The notes under the pieces: model-generated
Seen by the model: only the letters and a program-made list of their open reading frames with translations
Told to the model about the DNA's origin: nothing
Database searches by the model: none
NCBI GenBank assembly: GCA_964651325.1
Contig: CAZYXP010000099.1
Location: forward strand, 1-13,044
Reading direction: 5' to 3'
From: JADFOB01 sp964651325
Lineage (GTDB): Bacteria > Planctomycetota > Phycisphaerae > UBA1845
DNA: 13,044 bases
Made by a program: the position numbers and the translations under genes
Shown here: piece after piece, positions 7,151 through 13,044 of the stretch
Position numbering within the stretch: the stretch's first letter is position 1
How the letters are laid out: each line of letters opens with the position of its first letter

Positions 7151-7187
7151 AAGGAGAGAAGGAAGAGTAAGAGGGGGGAGAGGAGGA
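7148..7187 (+). repeat. 40-base polypurine tract
   Basis: Every base from 7148 to 7187 on the plus strand is A or G except T at 7168. The tract includes a GGGGGG run at 7173-7178. It directly follows the CACCAAG units. Such a tract can mimic ribosome binding sites or form non-B DNA; no function is shown. Confidence 0.55.
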
Positions 7188-7246
7188 CGTTTGATGGGTG
7201 CCAAAGCGCTCGGGTGTTGGTGGGTTGCTTGCGTTGCGTTTGGTTT

Positions 7247-7283
7247 CCGCGGGCCGCTTCCTTACGGGCGCGGTTCGGATCGT
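7247..7283 (+). repeat. Dispersed-repeat-like sequence (translates as RGPLPYGRGSD)
   Basis: The core GGCCGCTTCCTTACGGGCG is bounded by a CCGCG/CGCGG inverted pair, and one frame reads RGPLPYGRGSD. I recall this peptide as a frequent spurious translation of intergenic repeats in soil and aquatic bacteria, including planctomycetes and acidobacteria. Only one copy is visible in the window, so repeat status depends on comparison with the rest of the genome. Confidence 0.4.
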
Positions 7284-7421
7284 TGGCGGTCGGCTTGCTG
7301 TTTGCCTACAATGACCGCGGCGAATGAAGGCTTCGACGTATTCGGCGTGGATCTGTACGGTTCGACTGACAGCAGTGTTGCGGCGGAACGATCGGCGAGC
7401 GGAGAGAGATGATCACGATTA

Positions 7422-9338
7422 ATGGGTGAAAAAAACGTCAATCGATTCAACGAAGCGAGCAATTTGCGCGTCTTCATGAAGGCGTTGCTGACCGACCTTC
7501 GCGCAATGGAGCACATGCTCGCTTCGGACATGTTCGAGAAAGGGGTCCGGCGCATCGGGGCGGAGCAGGAGTTGACGCTGGTCGACGACCACTGGCGACC
7601 CGCACCCAAGGCCATCGAACTCCTAGAGGTACTCGACGACGATCGCTACACGACCGAATTGGCTCAATTCAATTTCGAGTTCAATCTTGAGCCGCTCGTG
7701 TTTGAGGGAGACTGTCTGTCGCGATTGGAGCGGAGCTTTTGCGAGGCAATAGAGACGCTCAACGTGGTGGCGGATCGGCTTGATACGAAGTTCATCCTGA
7801 CCGGCATTCTACCGACGATTCGAAAATCGGACCTCGATCTGTCCAATCTGACACCGCGCGATCGCTACTTCGCATTGAACGAAGCGTTGCGATCGCTACG
7901 CGGTGACGCCTTCGAGTTTCGTGTAGCCGGCACCGACGAGCTGATTCTTCGACACGAATCGGTCATGCTGGAAGCCTGCAACACGAGCTGTCAGGTTCAT
8001 TTCCAGGTGTCCCCGGATGAGTTTGCGCATTTGTACAACATTGCCCAAGCGGTGGCGGCGCCGGTGTTGGCCGCGGCCTCCAATTCGCCGATGCTGTTTG
8101 GGCGGCGACTTTGGAGTGAGACCCGAATCGCGTTGTTTCAGCAGGCCGTCGATACGCGCCGGCCCGGGCATCAATTGCAAGAGCGAAGTTCTCGCGTGAG
8201 TTTTGGCAGCGATTGGGTCCGCGATTCGGTGATCGAGATTTTCCGTGAGGACATCTCGCGCTTTCGCGTGGTGCTCGGCATCGATGTCGATGAGGAACCC
8301 TTTTCGATTCTGGACTCGGGCGGGATTCCGCAACTGCGGGCACTCCAACTCCACAACAGCACGGTGTACCGCTGGATGAGGCCCTGCTACGGCATTTGCG
8401 ACGGGAAGCCGCATCTGCGCATTGAAAACCGCATCTTGCCCGCCGGGCCCACCGTGGCGGATGAAGTTGCCAACGCGGCGTTTTGGTTCGGGCTGGTCAG
8501 TGCTCTGGCGAGCAGATACGAGGACATCACGGAGGTATTCAGTTTTGATGTCGCTAAGTCCAATTTCCTAGTGGCCGCGAGAATCGGTTTGGATGCCCAG
8601 TTGGGGTGGTTTGACGATCGAAAGCTTCCCGCGCAGAAGTTGATTTGCGAGGAGTTGGTGCCGCTGGCCCACCAAGGTTTGGTGGAGGCAGGCATCGATC
8701 GCTCCTGTGCGGATCGATACTTGAACATCATCGATGCCCGGGTTTCTTCCGGGCGGACGGGCGCTCGCTGGTTGGAGACCTCGCTGGCGGGCATGAAAGA
8801 CGTCTCCAGCAAGTCAGAGCGGCTCATTGCGGTAACTGCCGCGATGTGGTCGCGTCAAAAGGACAACCAACCCGTCCATGAGTGGACGCCTGCGCGTCCC
8901 CACGAGGCCGGGGACTGGCAAAAGAGCTACGTGCACGTCGAGCAATACATGACCACGGATGTGTTTACCGTGCATGAAGGCGAGGTGATCGATCTGGTGG
9001 CGAATCTGATGGACTGGGAACGCATTCGGCACGTGCCCGTCGAGGACGATGAGCATCGGCTCGTCGGGCTCATCTCCTATCGCCAACTCCTTCGATTTCT
9101 CGCTCGGGATCTTCCGCACGGTAAAGGCAATCCTGTTTCGGCGGGACAGGTCATGCAGCGTAACCCCATTACTGTCAGTCCGGAGACGCGCACCCTCGAC
9201 GCGATCAAAATGATGCGGACCAACCGCGTGGCGTGCCTGCCCGTCGTCAAGGACGATCGCCTGGTGGGGATCATCACCGATGCGGACTACATGGCGGTTG
9301 CGGCCGACCTGCTCGAAGCGCAACTGAAGGATCACTGA
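7422..9338 (+). CDS. GCS2-family carboxylate-amine ligase fused to two CBS domains
   Basis: The 638-residue protein has two parts. Residues 1-490 are a glutamate-cysteine-ligase family 2 type domain, which joins a carboxylate to an amine using ATP. Signatures include RIGAEQELTLVD (44-55, metal-binding acids Glu48 and Glu50), FNFEFNLEP (83-91), LEACNTSCQVHFQV (183-196) and HLRIENRILPAGPT (331-344). Residues 503-632 are two CBS units (about 505-562 with YMTTDVFTVHEGE, and 575-632 with VMQRNPITVSPETRTLDA and DDRLVGIITDADY), usually sensors of adenine nucleotides. The fusion suggests ligase activity tuned by energy charge. True glutathione synthesis is not implied, since no glutathione synthetase is nearby. 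The following gene encodes a zinc hydrolase and starts about a dozen bases later, so the two are probably one operon. ATG 7422 has only a distant purine-rich ribosome site. Confidence 0.85.
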   Translation: MGEKNVNRFNEASNLRVFMKALLTDLRAMEHMLASDMFEKGVRRIGAEQELTLVDDHWRPAPKAIELLEVLDDDRYTTELAQFNFEFNLEPLVFEGDCLSRLERSFCEAIETLNVVADRLDTKFILTGILPTIRKSDLDLSNLTPRDRYFALNEALRSLRGDAFEFRVAGTDELILRHESVMLEACNTSCQVHFQVSPDEFAHLYNIAQAVAAPVLAAASNSPMLFGRRLWSETRIALFQQAVDTRRPGHQLQERSSRVSFGSDWVRDSVIEIFREDISRFRVVLGIDVDEEPFSILDSGGIPQLRALQLHNSTVYRWMRPCYGICDGKPHLRIENRILPAGPTVADEVANAAFWFGLVSALASRYEDITEVFSFDVAKSNFLVAARIGLDAQLGWFDDRKLPAQKLICEELVPLAHQGLVEAGIDRSCADRYLNIIDARVSSGRTGARWLETSLAGMKDVSSKSERLIAVTAAMWSRQKDNQPVHEWTPARPHEAGDWQKSYVHVEQYMTTDVFTVHEGEVIDLVANLMDWERIRHVPVEDDEHRLVGLISYRQLLRFLARDLPHGKGNPVSAGQVMQRNPITVSPETRTLDAIKMMRTNRVACLPVVKDDRLVGIITDADYMAVAADLLEAQLKDH

Positions 9339-9350
9339 CCGGTGGTGGTG

Positions 9351-10517
9351 ATGCGGCAAGTTGAAACGCGCGAGGGAGGCAGCGAGCTCAGGAGGGTGAT
9401 TGGCCGCTTCGACGGTGCCCGGCCCGGCCCGACGCTGATCTGCCTCGGTTCGATTCACGGCAACGAACCGTCCGGAAGCCTTGCATTGGAGCGCGTGCTC
9501 GGCCTGTTGATCGCGCAATCGCCGGATTTTCGTGGCAGGCTCATCGGGGTGACCGGCAACCTGGCCGCGCTCGCCCGCGGTGTTCGGTTTGTGGACAAAG
9601 ATCTCAATCGCATCTGGTCGGCGAAGCAATTAGAGCGACTCCATGATGGGCAGGTCGAGTGCGTCGAAGAGGCCGAACAGAAGGCCATCGTTGAATTGCT
9701 GGACGAATGCCTCGCCGGTGGCGCTGGCAACGTCTTTTTTATGGACTTGCACACGACTTCCGCGCAGGGAATTCCCTTTGCCCTGATCGGCGATACGCTC
9801 CCCAACCGCGCGTTCGCGCTTCGGTTTCCTGTGCCCATCATCCTTGGTCTCGAGGAGCAACTCAGCGGCACCGTCACCGAATATGTCAATGGTCGCGGCG
9901 CTGTGACCATGGGTTTCGAAGCCGGCCAGCACGACGACCCCGCCTCGGTCGATCGCCAGGAGGCTGCGATTTGGCTCGGGCTCTGCGCCGCCGGCAACCT
10001 TGCCGAACGGGCGATGCCACAAGTGCTTGCGGCGCGGGCGTTGCTGCATACGCATTGCCAAGGCGTCCCTCCAATTCTGGAGGTCCGCTACCGGCACATC
10101 GTACGCGGATCGGATCGCTTTCGAATGAAGCCGGGCTATGAGAGTTTTCAGCCGGTGGATCGCGGCGAGAAAATGGGCCAAGATCGACATGGAGTGGTGT
10201 CCGCCCCGATTGCGGGCCGAATTCTCTTACCGCTCTACCAGGATCAGGGCGAGGACGGATTCTTTCTTGCGACGCCGGTCAAGAGGATCTGGCTTCGAGT
10301 TTCGCGCGTGCTCCGCACGATAGGGGCCGACGTGCTGTTGCCATTGCTGCCGGGCGTTCGCCGCGATCCGGATCAACCAGGAACCCTGCTGGTCGATCCA
10401 GTGATCGCCCGGTTTCTGGCGGTGGACGTCTTCCACCTGTTTGGGTTTCGTCGCCGAGGTCCGCGAGGCGGAAAGATGGTTTTCACGCGGCGCGTTCATG
10501 ACTTCACCGCCAAATGA
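9351..10517 (+). CDS. Succinylglutamate desuccinylase/aspartoacylase-family zinc hydrolase (M14-like)
   Basis: A 388-residue member of the AstE/AspA family, zinc enzymes that cut acyl-amino-acid or peptide-like amide bonds. The zinc site is GSIHGNEPSG (33-42, His36 and Glu39) plus MDLHTTS (131-137, His134). DLNRIW (84-89) carries the conserved Asn-Arg substrate clamp, and GFEAGQH (188-194) contains the likely catalytic Glu190. The C-terminal half has the usual beta-domain (about 278-312), then an extension to 388 with a hydrophobic run (VLLPLLPGV). It follows the GCS2-CBS gene by 12 bases, so it may hydrolyse or trim what that ligase makes. Start is uncertain: GTG-GTG-GTG-ATG at 9342-9353 gives four adjacent options. 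ATG 9351 is chosen, with GGTGG 5 bases ahead; GTG 9342 adds three residues. Family sure, substrate unknown. Confidence 0.82.
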   Translation: MRQVETREGGSELRRVIGRFDGARPGPTLICLGSIHGNEPSGSLALERVLGLLIAQSPDFRGRLIGVTGNLAALARGVRFVDKDLNRIWSAKQLERLHDGQVECVEEAEQKAIVELLDECLAGGAGNVFFMDLHTTSAQGIPFALIGDTLPNRAFALRFPVPIILGLEEQLSGTVTEYVNGRGAVTMGFEAGQHDDPASVDRQEAAIWLGLCAAGNLAERAMPQVLAARALLHTHCQGVPPILEVRYRHIVRGSDRFRMKPGYESFQPVDRGEKMGQDRHGVVSAPIAGRILLPLYQDQGEDGFFLATPVKRIWLRVSRVLRTIGADVLLPLLPGVRRDPDQPGTLLVDPVIARFLAVDVFHLFGFRRRGPRGGKMVFTRRVHDFTAK

Positions 10518-10533
10518 GCGGCCGCAGCGCCGG

Positions 10534-10562
10534 GTGGAATAGAAAAGTTCTTGGCATTCCAC
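10534..10562. terminator. Inverted repeat between convergent genes, weak bidirectional terminator candidate
   Basis: GTGGAAT (10534-10540) and ATTCCAC (10556-10562) form a perfect 7-base stem with a 15-base loop. It sits in the 73-base gap between the converging AstE-like and MBL-fold genes, where a shared terminator would be expected. The stem is short, the loop long and there is no T-run, so support is mainly positional. Confidence 0.3.
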
Positions 10563-10590
10563 AAACATGGCCCTCGGCTTGGGCGCGAAG

Positions 10591-11349
10591 TTACACCTCA
10601 AGACAAGGCGAAGTCTGATATCTCGAGGCGTGGTGGACGGGATAGGATTCGCCCACGGCCGCGTGAATCGCGCGCACGGCCAACTCCGGCCGGTTGTTGT
10701 CCTGGCTCAGATGGGCTATAGCGATCCACTTGGGCCGCTGCGGGCACGACTTGAGCAGTTCCGCAGCCTCGTCGTTGGAAATGTGGCCGCCATCACCGCT
10801 GATTCTTGCCCGCAGCTCCATGGGGTAGGATCCGGATTCCAAGAGATGCGCGTCGTAGTTGCTCTCGAGATAGGCGGCATCGACGGATTGGAGGATGCCG
10901 GGCAATCCGGGAAACGGATGCCCCAAGTCGGTGAGAATGCCCAGTCGCTTACCGTCCGCCTCGACGATAAAGACGACGCCGTCGGCCGCGTCGTGAGGCG
11001 TAGGGATCGTGTGAATCGTCACCCCGTCCAGCTCGATGGACGTGCCGGAAACGAAGTAGCGAACGTCGTCGAGCCTGCCCAACTTGTCCCAGGTGTGCTC
11101 TTCGGTTTTCTTGGTCATGTAGATCGGCATGTCGAACTTGCGCTGATAGACCCCGGCATACCGGATGTGGTCGCCGTGATTGTGGGAGATAAACAGCGCA
11201 TCGACGTCCTTGATGTCGCGGTCGTGGACGGCCATGCGGCGCTGGGCCATCGCCCCGGTGATGCCCGCGTCAAACAGAAGTTTTTGTCCGGCGGCTTCAA
11301 CGTAGATAGAATTGCCGTTGGATCCCGATTGCAGCGAAAACGTAATCAT
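10591..11349 (-). CDS. MBL-fold metallo-hydrolase, YycJ/WalJ-like
   Basis: The 252-residue protein is a metallo-beta-lactamase-fold hydrolase. The metal motif FISHNHGDH (53-61) provides His56, His58, Asp60 and His61. The further ligands are probably His119 (PTPHDA), Asp141 (LTDLGH) and His213 (AHLSQDNN). LESNYD (161-166), RARISGDGGHISNDEAAELL (180-199) and the N-terminal FSLQSGSNGNS are typical of the YycJ/WalJ branch, thought to act on DNA or nucleotide phosphodiesters and linked in Firmicutes to cell-wall and replication control. Length is close to the family norm (about 260). The frame is open to 11379, but the extra ten residues have no counterpart before MITFSLQSGS, so ATG at 11349-11347 is preferred. 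It stands alone, convergent with the AstE-like gene and divergent from the glycosyltransferase gene. Confidence 0.88.
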   Translation of the reverse strand: MITFSLQSGSNGNSIYVEAAGQKLLFDAGITGAMAQRRMAVHDRDIKDVDALFISHNHGDHIRYAGVYQRKFDMPIYMTKKTEEHTWDKLGRLDDVRYFVSGTSIELDGVTIHTIPTPHDAADGVVFIVEADGKRLGILTDLGHPFPGLPGILQSVDAAYLESNYDAHLLESGSYPMELRARISGDGGHISNDEAAELLKSCPQRPKWIAIAHLSQDNNRPELAVRAIHAAVGESYPVHHASRYQTSPCLEV

Positions 11350-11602
11350 GCCAGCTATGATAGGGCAAACGCGGCCCATGGAAACCGTTTTGGTGGGCCC
11401 TGGGGCGCTAGTGCAGCAACACGTTCGGCAGGATGACTACGCCGACTCAGAGCCGCGGGCGCCAGCCTGCGGACCGTTCGTGGGCGGATGTCACCAGGCT
11501 TGCGCCAGGTGCCCTGAAAAGCAACCGGTCGATTGCTCCTGATTTGGATTCCCGCTACAACCGCACGTTGAGATTGAATCGGCTGAGTCAAGAGTGCATG
11601 GA
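11350..11602. other. Divergent intergenic region between the MBL-fold and glycosyltransferase genes
   Basis: This 253-base stretch must carry the start signals of both flanking genes. I see no strong promoter pair, operator palindrome or riboswitch in it. Confidence 0.35.
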
Positions 11603-12563
11603 ATGGCACAGGACAACGCAAAGACGCTCGCGGACGAGGCCCGGCCACCCGCGCCGGCCGTGCCGCAGGACGGCGCCGACGCATTATCCGGCCCTCTGCC
11701 GGGGCCGCTAGCGGCCGTCGATTGGATCGCGTTGGCCATCTCGGCCGGCGTGCTGATCGCGTTTCGCCTCCATGCGTTTGACCTACCCTTGGAAACGGAC
11801 GAATGCAATTACGCCTACATCGGGGCGCGGTTGCTAGCGGGAGATTTTCTGTACATCGACGTGTGGGACCATCAGCCGTTTGGCATTTTCGCGCTTTTTG
11901 CGGCGATGATGGCGATGTTCGGCGACGCGCCGGAGGTATTTCGCTGCTTGGCGGCCGGCTTCTCGCTTTGTTCGATGGGGTTTGTGTTCCTGATTGTCAG
12001 GCGTTTGCGCGGAACCTGGATTGCTGCCTGCGCGGCACTCACGTTCGCCGTGGTTTCGAGCGATCCCGGAACCGCGGGTGAGGGCTGCAATCGCGAAATC
12101 TTCATGAACGCGTTCGTACTCGCGGCCTGGTGGCTCGCCCTTCGCCGTAGCGGCTCGATTCGCTCCCTGCTTGTGGCGGGTGTCTTGCTCGGCATCGGCT
12201 CGACCATCAAGACCGTGCTCGCGGTGCATTGGCTGGCGCTGGCGGTTTGGGTGATCGCTTCGGCACGCAAGATCGCTTCGCCAAAACGTGATGCACCGAG
12301 CCGATGGCGCCGGCTGATTTCTCTGGCGGCGGGCCCCGCGACGACTTGGGGTGCCTCGCTGGCGTACTTCGCGGCGACCGGTCGGGCCGGCGCGTTTCTC
12401 GACGCGGCGTTTCGATTTAATCTCGGGTATAGTGGTTCCGGCGAAGGGTTCTTCGGCCGTTTTGTGCGATTCTTCAGTCCCGTGCATCATCCCTACTTGT
12501 TCGACAGCGCCTGGCCACTGTGGATGTGGCTGGGCCCCGCGTGCGTGGTGGCGGTGGGTGGGG
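11603..12563 (+). CDS. GT39/PMT-type membrane glycosyltransferase, 3' part replaced at a junction
   Basis: The frame from ATG 11603 encodes about 318 residues of a polytopic transferase of the dolichyl-/undecaprenyl-phosphate-sugar type, which moves a sugar from a lipid carrier at the outer membrane face. After a Pro/Ala-rich N-terminus, a first membrane segment at 38-56 is followed by LPLETDECNYAYIGARLL (61-78), holding the DE pair usual for catalysis. WDHQPFGIFALFA (88-100) is the typical loop before the second segment, and GIGSTIKTVLAVH (197-209) is also family-like. Family members have about 450-600 residues; here similarity ends near residue 318 (base 12555). The frame stays open to the window end, but that part is an out-of-frame reading of a FliK domain. 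The gene is therefore broken or chimeric. Its start overlaps no gene; ATG 11598 is in another frame. Confidence 0.75.
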
Positions 12564-12926
12564 ACGTTGCGCATGCACACCGGCGCGCGCGATTCGACCG
12601 CGGTCATCCGTCTCGATCCTCCGGAGTTGGGACAGGTACGAATCGACATGCGGGTGGCGGACGGTCGGGTCAGTCTGGACGTGCAGACACAGACGTTTGC
12701 GGCCCACGACTTGCTGCACTCTCGGCTGGCGGACCTTCGACATACGCTGGAGCAACAGGGACTCACCGTGGAGCGTTTGGAGTTTACACCTCCCGTCGAC
12801 CAAGCGGACCGCCCCCAGAGCGCCGACCAACCAACGGCGAAGGAAGACGCGCCATCCGATGGATCGGGCACGGCGCCTCAAGGCGAGACGCCCCGCGGCC
12901 CCGGAGCGGACTGCGGCTGGGCCTGA
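12564..12926 (+). CDS. fliK: Flagellar hook-length control protein FliK, C-terminal domain fragment
   Basis: Read in the frame ending at TGA 12924-12926, this segment gives TLRMHTGARDSTAVIRLDPP, then ELGQVRIDMRV and a helix pair (LLHSRLADLRHTLEQQG) followed by LTVERLEF. This is the order of the FliK C-terminal domain, which acts in the cytoplasmic export gate to switch secretion from hook to filament proteins. The match to the usual LRLxPPELGxVxV core is strong. The whole N-terminal ruler part is missing: upstream the same frame reads an out-of-frame copy of the glycosyltransferase, so no valid start exists (ATG 12351 is not real). The tail after about 12800 is low-complexity Asp/Gln/Pro. Either a 5'-truncated pseudogene after rearrangement or half of a gene joined at a contig error. 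Confidence 0.72.
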   Translation, partial: TLRMHTGARDSTAVIRLDPPELGQVRIDMRVADGRVSLDVQTQTFAAHDLLHSRLADLRHTLEQQGLTVERLEFTPPVDQADRPQSADQPTAKEDAPSDGSGTAPQGETPRGPGADCGWA

Positions 12927-13044
12927 GACGGAGCAACGGACTGGGCGGGCGACTCGGCGGGCGCGACCCAGCCCGGCGCCGGCTGCGGCACCAGGTGCCG
13001 GCCGATGGACATCGGGCGCTGGGCCTGTTCCTGGGCCAGAAACC
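12878..13044 (-). CDS. Possible C-terminal end of a Pro/Gln/Ala-rich protein, partial
   Basis: On the minus strand one frame enters from beyond the window and runs for about 55 codons to TGA at 12880-12878. It reads FLAQEQAQRPMSIGRHLVPQ and then a Pro/Ala/Gln/Ser-rich tail, with third codon positions almost all G or C, as in the neighbouring genes. The plus-strand frames here look non-coding. No family is recognisable. It overlaps the FliK tail by 49 bases in converging orientation, which is unusual and may mean a second junction. Confidence 0.3.
   Translation of the reverse strand, partial: FLAQEQAQRPMSIGRHLVPQPAPGWVAPAESPAQSVAPSQAQPQSAPGPRGVSP

Larger units (their letters stand above)
7098..7421. 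other. Intergenic stretch holding short repeats and a purine tract
   Basis: No convincing gene lies here. Open frames around 7112-7412 translate repeat-like sequence. The stretch holds CACCAAGG-type tandem units, a 40-base purine run and a PLPYGRGSD-type dispersed repeat, and ends with the upstream region of the GCS2-CBS gene. GGAGAGAGA at 7401-7409 is a distant possible ribosome site for that gene. Confidence 0.5.

Noticed and set aside
7191..7412. Small protein of 73 codons between the ROK kinase and the GCS2-CBS gene
   Set aside because: The frame translates the PLPYGRGSD-type repeat sequence and lacks any conserved-looking segment.
12351..12563. ATG 12351 as the start of the FliK-bearing protein
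   Set aside because: Its first 70 residues are an out-of-frame reading of the glycosyltransferase, cysteine- and proline-rich and unlike FliK. The real upstream part of fliK is missing.
11834..12871. Open frame of 345 codons on the minus strand under the glycosyltransferase and FliK region
   Set aside because: It runs antisense to two recognisable coding segments in different frames and has Arg/Pro/Ser-rich composition with no motif.
1..13044. CRISPR array, tRNA, rRNA, defence or secretion system, intact insertion sequence
   Set aside because: I looked for regular spaced repeats, cloverleaf sequences and complete transposase genes on both strands and saw none.

Overview
The window is about 13 kb of GC-rich bacterial DNA. 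The best guess for the source is a planctomycete or a close relative, with moderate confidence. The grounds are an ECF sigma factor followed by a single-pass membrane protein ending in a planctomycete-style EF-hand/dockerin-like motif (DRNGDGTIDLFD), a glutamate-cysteine-ligase-like protein fused to CBS domains, a GHL10/YngK-type lipoprotein, a PhoX-like secreted protein, and a FliK C-terminal domain of planctomycete character. There is no rRNA, tRNA, CRISPR array or intact mobile element. This assignment rests on recalled family features only; no search was run.

Layout. (1) 1-1033: 3' part of an ECF sigma factor, then a membrane protein that may be its partner. (2) 1034-1973: about 0.9 kb with no intact gene, holding a relic of the start of a REP-associated/IS200-like transposase, then an AT-richer stretch before the next gene. 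(3) 1974-3557: a secreted PhoX/DUF839-type beta-propeller protein. (4) 3558-3984: 0.4 kb without a convincing gene. (5) 3985-7097: a tight three-gene cassette of murQ (MurNAc-6-phosphate etherase), a GHL10 lipoprotein and a ROK-family sugar kinase, with spacings of 11 and 3 bases. It reads as a cell-wall amino-sugar recovery unit. (6) 7098-7421: an intergenic stretch with short tandem repeats, a 40-base purine tract and a dispersed-repeat-like sequence whose translation reads PLPYGRGSD. (7) 7422-10517: a GCS2-type amidoligase fused to two CBS domains, followed almost at once by an AstE/AspA-type zinc hydrolase, a probable make-and-cut pair acting on an amide-linked small molecule. (8) 10591-11349, minus strand: a YycJ/WalJ-like metallo-beta-lactamase-fold hydrolase, convergent with the previous gene. 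(9) 11603 to the end: a membrane glycosyltransferase of the GT39/PMT type whose similarity stops near 12555. From about 12564 the shifted frame encodes the C-terminal domain of the flagellar hook-length protein FliK, and the last 120-170 bases look coding on the other strand.

The most interesting biology is the murQ/GHL10/ROK cassette, with unusual ROK sugar-site residues, and the GCS2-CBS/AstE pair. The most important caution is the glycosyltransferase/FliK junction, which is either a real rearrangement or a chimeric contig end. I found no convincing wholly new system.
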